Source of the DNA: Phytohabitans sp037414955
Lineage (GTDB): Bacteria; Actinomycetota; Actinomycetes; Mycobacteriales; Micromonosporaceae
Assembly (NCBI GenBank): GCA_037414955.1
Contig: JBBEWH010000180.1
Coordinates: forward strand, 1 to 64,000
Length of the DNA: 64,000 nt
Direction: 5' to 3'
Shown piece by piece: positions 52,930-60,377 of this stretch. The notes beneath the pieces were generated by a model. That model saw only the letters and a list, made by a program, of their open reading frames with translations, searched no databases and was not told the origin of the DNA. Every line of letters begins with the position of its first letter. Within the stretch, counting starts at the first letter, position 1. Position numbers and translations under genes: made by a program.

Positions 52930-54739
52930 GGGAGGGGCGGGTGGCGGACCAGGCGGTCCAGAGGGCGGCGTAGCGGCCGCCGGCGGCGACCAGCTCGTCG
53001 TGCGTGCCGGACTCCACGACCTGGCCGGCGTCCAGGACGACCACCCGGTCGGCGGCCGCCGCCTGGGTGAGCCGGTGCGCGACCACCAGCGCCGTCCGCC
53101 CGTCCAGCGCGCGGGTGGCAGCGTCCTCCAGTACCCGGGCGCCGGCGCTGCCGGCTTCGGCGGTCGCCTCGTCGAGCACCGCGATCGGCGGGTCGGCCAG
53201 CACGAGCCGGGCCAGCGCGAGTTGCTGTGCCTGGGTGACGGTCAGCCGGTGCCCGCCCTCGCCGACCACGGTGGCGAGCCCATCGGGCAGGGCCTCGGCC
53301 CACTCCAGGGCGCCCACCCGGTCAAGAGCCGCCCGGATTTCCGGGTCGGTGGCGCCGGCGCGGGCGAGGCGCAGGTCGTCGTCGAGCCGGCCGGCGAAGA
53401 CGTGCACCTCCTGGGTGATGAGGGCCACGGCCCGGCCCGGCCCGCTCACCGGCACGCCGCCGACGGCCACGCTGCCGCTGGTGGGCTGGTGCACGCCGGC
53501 GACCAGCTTCGCGATGGTGCTCTTGCCGGCGCCACTGGCACCGACCAGCGCCACCCGCTCGCCGGGCGCGACGTCGAGGTCGATGCCGCGCAGCACCGGA
53601 TGGCCGGGCGTGTACGCGTACCCAAGCCCCGCGATCTTGACCGACGCGTCACCCACCGGATCGTCGCCCACCGGCGCCTCCGCAGGAGACGCCGACTCCT
53701 CATGATCAGGGCGTCCTTCATGTAGTTCTAGCGACTTGAGGGACGCCTTGATCATGGGGGACGGGGGGAGGTCGACGACGCCGACGAGGCGGGCGAGGCC
53801 CGCGATCGCCACCTGGGCGTCGTCCACGAGCGCGAGCGCGATGTTGATCGGCCCGAACAGGTTGTGGAAGTACAGCGCGGCGGCGGCCGCGGTGCCGATG
53901 CTGACCGCGTCGGCCCGCACCAGCAGGAAACCGGCCACCAGTACCGCCGACAGGCCGATGAACTCGGCCAGGTTCAGCCGGCCGTAGAACCGGGTGACGA
54001 GGCGGGCGCCGCGCATCGCGAGGTCGACGGCCGCGCCCGAGCGTGACGCGATCCGCGACAGGTGCCGGTCGCCGAGCCGGAACGCCCGCACGGTGGCGGC
54101 CCCGCCGATGGTGTCCAGGAGTTGCTGCTGCTGCGCGCCGACGGCCACCCGCTGCCGGGCGTAGAGCGGCACGGCCCGCCGCACGTACCACCGCACGGTG
54201 TGTGCCTGGATCGGCACCGCCAGCAGCGCGGCGAGCAGGAACCGCCAGTCCAGCACGGCCAGCGCCACCAGCGTCAGCACGATGGTCAGCACCGACTGGG
54301 CGAGCCGGGGGAGCGCACCCCGCACGGCGTCGGCGACGGACGCCACGTCGGCGGTGACCCGCGCCGTCAGGTCCCCGGACCCCGCCCGTTCAAGCTGATC
54401 CAGCGGCAGGTGCAGCGCCCGCGCCACGAATCGTTCGCGCAGCTCCGCGAGTATCCCCTCGCCGAGGCGGGCGACCAGCAGCACGCCGAGCGCGGTGGTG
54501 ACGCCCTGGATGACCGCGATCACGACGAGCAGCCCGACCGGGGTGGCGAGCGCACCGGCCGGGCGCCCGCCGGTGACCAGGTCGACGACGTGGCCGAGGA
54601 TGGGCGCGGTGAGCAGGCCGACGGCGGTGCCGGCGGCCAGTACCCCGAACGCTCCGACGGCCAGCGCGCGGCGGGCCCGCAGCAGGCCGGTGACGACCGC
54701 GCGCACGCGGCGCGGCGACGCGGTGGGCAGCAGCTCCAT
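52925..54739 (-). CDS. ABC exporter half-transporter 1 (siderophore cluster)
   Basis: 604 residues: six membrane helices (about 1-310), then a nucleotide-binding domain. Walker A is complete (GASGAGKST), Walker B is IAVLDEAT and the H-loop is LVVAHRLT, but the signature is degenerate (LTVTQAQQLALARL in place of LSGGQ). The partner gene has the opposite defects, so the two should form one heterodimer. ATG at 54739 has GGGGAGGAAG upstream. A 56-bp palindrome lies in frame between the two domains and encodes MIKASLKSLELHEGRPDH. Probable role: export of the iron-free siderophore. Confidence 0.87.
   Translation of the reverse strand: MELLPTASPRRVRAVVTGLLRARRALAVGAFGVLAAGTAVGLLTAPILGHVVDLVTGGRPAGALATPVGLLVVIAVIQGVTTALGVLLVARLGEGILAELRERFVARALHLPLDQLERAGSGDLTARVTADVASVADAVRGALPRLAQSVLTIVLTLVALAVLDWRFLLAALLAVPIQAHTVRWYVRRAVPLYARQRVAVGAQQQQLLDTIGGAATVRAFRLGDRHLSRIASRSGAAVDLAMRGARLVTRFYGRLNLAEFIGLSAVLVAGFLLVRADAVSIGTAAAAALYFHNLFGPINIALALVDDAQVAIAGLARLVGVVDLPPSPMIKASLKSLELHEGRPDHEESASPAEAPVGDDPVGDASVKIAGLGYAYTPGHPVLRGIDLDVAPGERVALVGASGAGKSTIAKLVAGVHQPTSGSVAVGGVPVSGPGRAVALITQEVHVFAGRLDDDLRLARAGATDPEIRAALDRVGALEWAEALPDGLATVVGEGGHRLTVTQAQQLALARLVLADPPIAVLDEATAEAGSAGARVLEDAATRALDGRTALVVAHRLTQAAAADRVVVLDAGQVVESGTHDELVAAGGRYAALWTAWSATRPSP
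53701..53756. repeat. 56-bp palindromic element, copy 8, in frame inside the ABC gene
   Basis: Starts CATGATCAGGGCGTCCTTCA and ends with the usual right arm. It is the only full copy inside a gene. It falls in the linker between the membrane and ATPase domains, and the frame stays open through it. Confidence 0.95.
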
Positions 54740-54751
54740 GGTCTTCCTCCC

Positions 54752-54799
54752 CAAGATCAAGGCGTCCCTCACCTCGCTATGAGGGACGCCTTGATCATG
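54752..54799. repeat. short (48-bp) copy of the palindromic element
   Basis: Starts CAAGATCAAGGCGTCCCTCA (one change) and has a centre 8 bases shorter than the other copies. It fills the gap between the two exporter genes and contains the stop codon of the upstream one. Confidence 0.9.
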
Positions 54800-56543
54800 A
54801 AAGTACGGTCGCGCGGTAGGTGGCGTCGGCCCGGACCAGGTCGGCGTGCCGGCCCTCGGCGGCCACCGCGCCGTCGGCCACGACCACGACCCGGTCGGCC
54901 GCCGCGAGCAGCGCCGGGCTCGTGGTCACGACAATGGTGGTACGCCCGCGGCGCGCCTCGCGGATCCCGGTGGCGATGCGCGCCTCGGTGACGGCGTCGA
55001 CGGCTGTGGTGGGGTCGTGCAGCACCAGGACCGGCGGCTCGGCGGCGAGCGCCCGTGCGAGCGCGACCCGCTGGCGCTGCCCGCCGGACAGCGACCGCCC
55101 GCGCTCGGCGAGCACGGTGTCCACACCGGACGGCAAACTTTCCGCCACCTCATCCGCCGCCGCCGCCTTCAGCGCAAGGAAGGAAACCGAATCGGAATTG
55201 GCGGTCGTCCGCCGTCGTTGGTCGCCAGGGCTCCTATCCGGATCGGAAGGTGACCCATCGTTTTCCGCATAGGAAGGGTCCCTTCCTAACACGTTCTCCG
55301 CGAGGGTGCCTTCGAAGAGGTCGGCGTCGTGGGCGGCCGGCAGGAGCACCGTCCGGACGGCGGCGGGGTCCATCGTGGACAACGGGATGCCGTCGAGCGT
55401 CACCGTTCCCGCGGACGGGTCCTCGAGGCGGCCCAGGCACGCCACGAGCGCGGTCGCGGCGGCCGGGTCGGCGGCCACCACGCCGAGCAGCTCGCCGGGC
55501 GCGACCTCCAGACTCAGGTCACGCAGCGGGCCGTGGGTCACGCCGGTCGCCCGTACCCGACCCTCGATGGTGGACGGCGCGGCGCCGGTACCCGACGCGA
55601 GAGCGGGCGGCGCGGACAGCACGTCCGCGACCCGCGCCGCGGAGGCGCGGGCCTGGGCGAACTCGCCGTTGACCCAGGCGAAGAGCTGGAGCGGTCCGAG
55701 CAGGAAGAGCGCGAGGCCGACGGCGGCGACCAGGTCGCCGACGCTGATCGCGCCGCTGGTGGCGAGCCGGCCGCCGACCAGCGCGACCGCCGCGATGAAC
55801 AGGCCGGTGAGCGCGAGGATCGCGCCGTCGTGCCAGGCCTGCGCGCGGGCCGCGTGCAGCGTCGCGGCGAGCGACGCCTGGCTGGTGCGCCGGTACCGCT
55901 CCTCGGCCGCCGCCTCGGCGCCGATGCCCTTGAGGACGCGCAGCCCGGCGACCAGGTCGGTGGCGACGCCGGACGCGTGCGCCGCGCGCTCCTGCTCGTT
56001 GGCACTGTGCCGTTCGAGGCGCTTGCCGAGCGCGTGCCCGGCCCACAACATCGGCGGGGCCGCGAGCAGCACGAGCAACCCGAGGGGTACCGACACGCGC
56101 AGCAGTGCGACGGCGCTCACCAGCAGCCCGGACAGGGCCGCCACGCTCGCCGGGAGCACCGTGTTGACCATGCCGACCCGGCGGGCGTCGCCGGTGGCGA
56201 TGTTCGCCAGCGCGCCGGCGAGCCGGCCGGCCTCGGCGCCGCCGCGCGGAGCGAGGATGCGTCGGGTCAGGCCGAGCCGGATGTCGTGGCCGGCCCGCTC
56301 CGACGCCCGCGTGTAGGAGCGTTCGGCGAACCGGAAGCTCGTCGACAGGACGGCGAACACGACGGCCAGCACGGCGATCCAGCGCAGCAACTGGCCGGTG
56401 TCGCCGGTGGACACCGCCTCGTCGACGATCACGCCGATCAGCACCGGTACGAGGGCCTCGCCGGCCTGGTGGCCCGCGCCGAGCGCCGCGGCGGCGGCTA
56501 CGTAGCGTCCCTGACCCGCGACCGCACGCCCGAGTACGCCCAC
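54795..56543 (-). CDS. ABC exporter half-transporter 2 (siderophore cluster)
   Basis: 582 residues: six membrane helices, then a nucleotide-binding domain with an intact signature (LSGGQRQRVALARAL). Walker A is degenerate (VVAADPAAATAL), Walker B reads LVLHDPTT, and there is no H-loop histidine (VVTTSPALL). It fits the non-catalytic half of a heterodimeric exporter whose partner is the downstream gene. A stretch of about 35 extra residues (ENDGSPSDPDRSPGDQ...) between the Q-loop region and the signature contains a 46-bp-type palindrome. An iron box lies upstream of its start. Confidence 0.86.
   Translation of the reverse strand: MGVLGRAVAGQGRYVAAAAALGAGHQAGEALVPVLIGVIVDEAVSTGDTGQLLRWIAVLAVVFAVLSTSFRFAERSYTRASERAGHDIRLGLTRRILAPRGGAEAGRLAGALANIATGDARRVGMVNTVLPASVAALSGLLVSAVALLRVSVPLGLLVLLAAPPMLWAGHALGKRLERHSANEQERAAHASGVATDLVAGLRVLKGIGAEAAAEERYRRTSQASLAATLHAARAQAWHDGAILALTGLFIAAVALVGGRLATSGAISVGDLVAAVGLALFLLGPLQLFAWVNGEFAQARASAARVADVLSAPPALASGTGAAPSTIEGRVRATGVTHGPLRDLSLEVAPGELLGVVAADPAAATALVACLGRLEDPSAGTVTLDGIPLSTMDPAAVRTVLLPAAHDADLFEGTLAENVLGRDPSYAENDGSPSDPDRSPGDQRRRTTANSDSVSFLALKAAAADEVAESLPSGVDTVLAERGRSLSGGQRQRVALARALAAEPPVLVLHDPTTAVDAVTEARIATGIREARRGRTTIVVTTSPALLAAADRVVVVADGAVAAEGRHADLVRADATYRATVLS
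55245..55287. repeat. decayed 46-bp-type palindrome inside ABC exporter 2
   Basis: The right arm ATAGGAAGGGTCCCTTCC (55270-55287) is intact; the left arm (GGAAGGTGACCC at 55245-55256) has decayed. Read on the minus strand it gives GRDPSYAEND, very like GRDPSYAESD in NRPS methyltransferase 2. Confidence 0.8.
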
Positions 56544-56569
56544 GTCACCACCCCTGCTGTCGACTTCGG

Positions 56570-56588
56570 TAAGGCCAGGCTAATCTAA
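56570..56588. promoter_or_regulatory. iron box between exporter and importer genes
   Basis: TAAGGCCAGGCTAATCTAA matches 15 of 19 positions of the iron box. It is 27 bp before the exporter start on the minus strand and 90 bp before the permease start on the plus strand, so it can serve both. Confidence 0.75.
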
Positions 56589-56677
56589 CCGCACCGGTCC
56601 ACCGCACCGGATGGGCAGGGCGAGGTATCTCACGGCGGCCGGTGGGCGGCGGCGCCGGGCAGGCGAGGGGAGTGGCG

Positions 56678-57670
56678 ATGGCGGGACGGGCGGCGGGCTT
56701 GCTCGCGGCCGTCGGCGTGCTCGTCCTCATGGCGCTGGTGAGCGTCTGGCTCGGCTCGAAGGAGATCGCGTTCGCCGCCGTGTGGCAGGTGCTGTGGCAC
56801 GACGACGGCAGCCGCGACGCCGCGATCATCCACTCGTTGCGCATCCCGCGCACCGCGCTCGCGATCCTCGTCGGGGCCGCGCTCGGCCTCGCGGGCGCGC
56901 TCATGCAGTCCGTCACCCGCAACCCGCTCGCCGACCCCGGCCTGCTGGGCGTGGGCGTCGGCGCCGCGGCCGCGGTGGCGATCGGGATCGCCTATCTCGG
57001 CGTGACCAGCGTGCTCGGGTACGTGTGGTTCGCGTTCGCCGGCGCGGCGGCGGCCACCGTCATGGTGTACGCGATCGGCGCCAGTGGACGGTCCGCCGCC
57101 ACCCCGGAACGGCTGGTGCTCGCCGGCTCGGCGGTCAGCGCGGCGCTCGGCGCGGTCACCTACGCGGTGCTGCTGCTCGACCCGGTGGCGTTCAACCAGT
57201 TCCGGTACTGGGTGGTCGGCTCGCTGGCCGGCCGCCGGGCCGACGTCGTCTGGCAGGTGCTGCCGTTCATCGCCGTCGGCATCGTGCTGACGCTCGCCCT
57301 GGCCCGGTCGCTCAACGCCCTGGCGCTCGGCGACGACACCGGGCGCGCGCTGGGCGCGCACGTCGGGCGTACCCGGGTGCTGGCCGCGATCGCGGTCACC
57401 CTGCTGTGCGGCGCCGCCACCGCGGCGGCCGGGCCGATCGGGTTCCTGGGGCTCGCCGTGCCGCACGTCGCCCGCCTGCTGGTCGGGCCGGACCAGCGCT
57501 GGGTACTGCCGTACTCGGCGGTGCTCGCGCCGATCCTGCTGCTCGGCGCCGACGTCATCGGCCGCATCCTCATCGCGCCCGCCGAACTCCAGGTCGGCGT
57601 GGTCACCGCGTTCCTGGGCGCGCCGGTCTTCATCGCCCTCGTCCGCCGTCGAAAGCTGGCCCGGTTGTGA
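56678..57670 (+). CDS. FecCD-family ferric-siderophore permease 1
   Basis: 330 residues with about nine to ten membrane helices and the family marks LRIPRTALAILVGAALGLAGALMQSVTRNPLADPGLLGV, LAGSAVSAALGA and GPIGFLGLAVPHVARLLVG. It is half of the membrane channel of an iron-siderophore importer. ATG at 56678 follows GAGGGGA; its stop overlaps the start of permease 2. The iron box upstream suggests repression by iron. Confidence 0.92.
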   Translation: MAGRAAGLLAAVGVLVLMALVSVWLGSKEIAFAAVWQVLWHDDGSRDAAIIHSLRIPRTALAILVGAALGLAGALMQSVTRNPLADPGLLGVGVGAAAAVAIGIAYLGVTSVLGYVWFAFAGAAAATVMVYAIGASGRSAATPERLVLAGSAVSAALGAVTYAVLLLDPVAFNQFRYWVVGSLAGRRADVVWQVLPFIAVGIVLTLALARSLNALALGDDTGRALGAHVGRTRVLAAIAVTLLCGAATAAAGPIGFLGLAVPHVARLLVGPDQRWVLPYSAVLAPILLLGADVIGRILIAPAELQVGVVTAFLGAPVFIALVRRRKLARL

Positions 57671-58695
57671 CTGTTCTACGGTTGGGCGGCGACCGGCTGT
57701 CGGTGCGGGTACCCGGCCGGCCGGTCACGGTGTGCGCGGTGCTGGCGGCGGCGACGCTCGCCGTCGGCGCGGTCACCATGTCCACAGGGGACTATCCGGT
57801 GCCGCTGCCGGACGTGCTGCGCACCCTGGTGGGGCAGGGCCCGCCGGGCACCGACTTCATCGTGCTGACCCTGCGGTTGCCCCGGCTGCTGGCCGCGCTG
57901 CTCATCGGCGCCGCGCTCGGCGTGAGCGGCGGCATCCTGCAGCGGCTGTCCGGCAACCCGCTCGGCAGCCCCGACGTCATCGGCTTCACCAACGGCGCGG
58001 CCAGCGGGGCGATCCTCGTCATCCTGCTGTGGGGCAACGGCATGTACCAGGTCGCGGCCGGCGCGGTGATCGGCGGCCTCGCCACCCTCACGCTCGTCTA
58101 CACGCTGGCCTTCCGCGGTGGCGTCGCCGGCATCCGCCTCATCCTCATCGGCATCGGGATGAGCGCGATGTTCCTGGCGCTCAACAACTATCTCATCGCG
58201 ACGGCCAGCCTGGACGCGGCGATGTCCGCGCAGACCTGGCTGATCGGCACGCTCAACGGGCGCCGCTGGGAGCACGTCCGCCCGGTCCTGCTCGCCGTGG
58301 GTGTGCTCCTGCCGCTGGCATTCTACTATGGACGCCGGCTGGCGATGCTGGAGATGGGCGACGACACGGCCAAGGCGCTCGGCGTGCCCGTGGAGCGCAC
58401 CAAACTGGTGCTGGTCGTGGTCAGCGTGGCACTGGTGGCCGTCGCCACCGCCGTGGCCGGCCCCATCAGCTTCGTGGCGCTGGCCGCGCCTCAGCTGGCC
58501 CGCCGCCTGACCCGCTCCGCCGGCCCGGGCCTGATGCCCGCCGCCCTGATGGGCGCCCTCCTGCTCTCGGCGAGCGACCTGGCGACGCAGCGCCTCTTCG
58601 CGCCCACCCCGCTGCCGGTGGGCCTGGCGACCGCCGCGATCGGCGGCGCCTATCTGGCCTGGCTGCTGATCGCCCGCGCTTCGTCGTCGCGCTGA
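57667..58695 (+). CDS. FecCD-family ferric-siderophore permease 2
   Basis: 342 residues, the same family as the preceding gene: LRLPRLLAALLIGAALGVSGGILQRLSGNPLGSPDVIG, LIGIGMSAMFLALNNYL, GPISFVALAAPQLARRLT. It pairs with permease 1. The GTG start overlaps the previous stop. In coelichelin-type clusters the ATPase gene normally comes next, but here the operon ends in a repeat array. The ATPase must be supplied from elsewhere if the importer works. Confidence 0.92.
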   Translation: MTVLRLGGDRLSVRVPGRPVTVCAVLAAATLAVGAVTMSTGDYPVPLPDVLRTLVGQGPPGTDFIVLTLRLPRLLAALLIGAALGVSGGILQRLSGNPLGSPDVIGFTNGAASGAILVILLWGNGMYQVAAGAVIGGLATLTLVYTLAFRGGVAGIRLILIGIGMSAMFLALNNYLIATASLDAAMSAQTWLIGTLNGRRWEHVRPVLLAVGVLLPLAFYYGRRLAMLEMGDDTAKALGVPVERTKLVLVVVSVALVAVATAVAGPISFVALAAPQLARRLTRSAGPGLMPAALMGALLLSASDLATQRLFAPTPLPVGLATAAIGGAYLAWLLIARASSSR

Positions 58696-58766
58696 CCAAC
58701 GAACGCTCCCCGCCCGATCGCGCTTTTTCGCGCCCCTCAGCTGATCTCGCGCTCACCGCGCCCACG

Positions 58767-58950
58767 TGCTTCGCGCCCATGTGCTTCGCGCCCATGTGCT
58801 TCGCGGCCCTGCGCTTCGCGCCCCTGCGCTTCGCGCCCCTGCGCTTCGCGCCCCTGCGCTTCGCGCCCCTGCGCTTCGCGCCCCTGCGCTTCGCGCCCCT
58901 GCGCTTCGCGCCCCTGCGCTTCGCGCCCCTGCGCTTCGCGCCCCTGCGCT
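58767..58950. repeat. about twelve 15-bp tandem repeats
   Basis: Units of GCGCTTCGCGCCCCT (the first ones GTGCTTCGCGCCCAT). Neither strand has a gene-like start here. It follows permease 2 directly. Confidence 0.93.
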
Positions 58951-59073
58951 CTGCTCACCGCTCGTCGGTCCTGTGCTTGTCGCGTCTGCCGGCGCCGATC
59001 AAGGAGTCTGGGCGCCTCGGGTCGCCCGCAGATGGGCGAAGGTCGCAGCGACGTGGGCCAACCGATGACTCGC

Positions 59074-59140
59074 CTTGATCGTTGTCCCAAAAACCACGCG
59101 ACACGCCGTGCTGGAGGTGGTTTTTGGGACAACGATCAAG
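59074..59140. repeat. long inverted repeat with 24-bp perfect arms
   Basis: Arms 59074-59097 and 59117-59140 are fully complementary and begin CTTGATCGTTGTCCC. The loop is 19 bases. The arms contain runs of five A and five T, unusual for this genome. Confidence 0.92.
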
Positions 59141-59158
59141 ACCCGTCGGGCCCGCTCC

Positions 59159-59240
59159 GCAAGATCAACACAACTCTTCAACAGTTGGGGTGTCCTTCGA
59201 CTCAGACACCCCAACTGTTGAAGAGTTGTGTTGATCTTGC
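59159..59240. repeat. long inverted repeat with 36-bp perfect arms
   Basis: Arms 59159-59194 and 59205-59240 are fully complementary around a 10-base loop. They begin GCAAGATCAACAC and are much richer in A and T than nearby genes. It may end transcription from both sides, being 46 bp past the stop codon of the anti-sigma gene. Confidence 0.95.
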
Positions 59241-59285
59241 TTCAGTCCTCGGTCCAAGACCAGCCATGTGCCCGGGAGTGAGGGG

Positions 59286-60377
59286 TCAGTCGGTGGGGAT
59301 GGATAGGAGGAGGAGATTGTTGTCGTCGTGGATGTTGACGCGCGCGATGTCGTCCGGGTGCGACGCGGACTCGCCCTGGGCTACGACGGTGTCGTCGTCG
59401 AGCGATAGGTGCCACCCGGCGATCTGGGTGGTCGTGCCGGCGACGGTGGTGACGGTGATCGTGCCGTCGCGGGCGCCGGAGACCTCGGACAGCGTCACGG
59501 TCACCTTCGCACCGTCGGTGCCGGGGGTGATCTCCACGGTGGCGGTGGTGCCCGTCTGCGGGTCCCGGGCCTCGTACTGCTGTGGAGCCGGCAGGGCACC
59601 GGAGTTCGCCGGGCCGGCGTCCAGTGTGTTCGGCCGCTCGCTGTCCGTGGTGGGAGGCGCCGTCGTGGGGTCGGGTGACGGCTCGGTGGGCGGCGTGGCC
59701 GCGCGATGTGGTGGTACCTGGGCGGCGCCCGGTGACGGCGATGGGGACGGGGACGCGGGCGGCGGTGTGGCCGCGGCGCGGTCCGCGGGCATCGGGTCCA
59801 CGATGGACGCTGGCGACCGGTCCGTGGCCGTCGGTGGAGCGTCTACACTGGACCGTGCGGAGAACGTCACGAAGCCCAGCATCGAGACCACCGTGACCAC
59901 CGCGGCGGCGAGCACGAAACGGCGTAACGGGAGGGCCGAGCGGCTGGCGCCCGGCCCGGTGGCGTGCCCCCTCGATGCCCGCCACGGGCGCCCGGAAGAG
60001 GAGCGCCCGCTGGCGACGCCACGCCCGCCGGTTCCCATGTGGCCGGTGGCGCCGATATCCCCGCGGGACCCGGGACGGTTGGGGGGCAGGAGCCGGCTGG
60101 CGGGGCGGGGCGGGGAGATCACGCGCACCGGGTGTGGTGGGTGCCGGCCCGGCGGCGGGTCGGTGGCCGCCAGGAGGCTGTCCGCGTCGACGGCCTCCAG
60201 CAGTTCGATCAGCGGCGCCAGGCTCCGCACGGCACGGGTGCAGCGGGGACAGTCCCGTAAGTGCCGTTCGTACCGGGCGCGCTCGTCCGGTTCCAGCAAA
60301 CCCAGCGCGTAGGCGCCGGCGTCCGGGTGGACGCACGGCGGCTCCGGGCGGGTGCCGGGGCCGGGTGGTTCAAGCAT
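59286..60377 (-). CDS. membrane-anchored anti-sigma factor
   Basis: 363 residues. The N-terminal zinc-type anti-sigma domain has H-x3-C-x2-C in YERHLRDCPRCTRAV. A proline-rich cytoplasmic linker follows, then one membrane helix (FVLAAAVVTVVSMLGFVTF, about 155-173), a long Pro/Ser/Thr-rich stretch and a small folded outer domain. It would hold the sigma factor encoded just upstream; the genes overlap by 8 bp. The signal it senses is unknown. Confidence 0.88.
   Translation of the reverse strand: MLEPPGPGTRPEPPCVHPDAGAYALGLLEPDERARYERHLRDCPRCTRAVRSLAPLIELLEAVDADSLLAATDPPPGRHPPHPVRVISPPRPASRLLPPNRPGSRGDIGATGHMGTGGRGVASGRSSSGRPWRASRGHATGPGASRSALPLRRFVLAAAVVTVVSMLGFVTFSARSSVDAPPTATDRSPASIVDPMPADRAAATPPPASPSPSPSPGAAQVPPHRAATPPTEPSPDPTTAPPTTDSERPNTLDAGPANSGALPAPQQYEARDPQTGTTATVEITPGTDGAKVTVTLSEVSGARDGTITVTTVAGTTTQIAGWHLSLDDDTVVAQGESASHPDDIARVNIHDDNNLLLLSIPTD

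Noticed and set aside
58767..58950. CRISPR-like array
   Set aside because: The 15-bp units follow each other without spacers and no cas gene is present. It is a simple tandem repeat.
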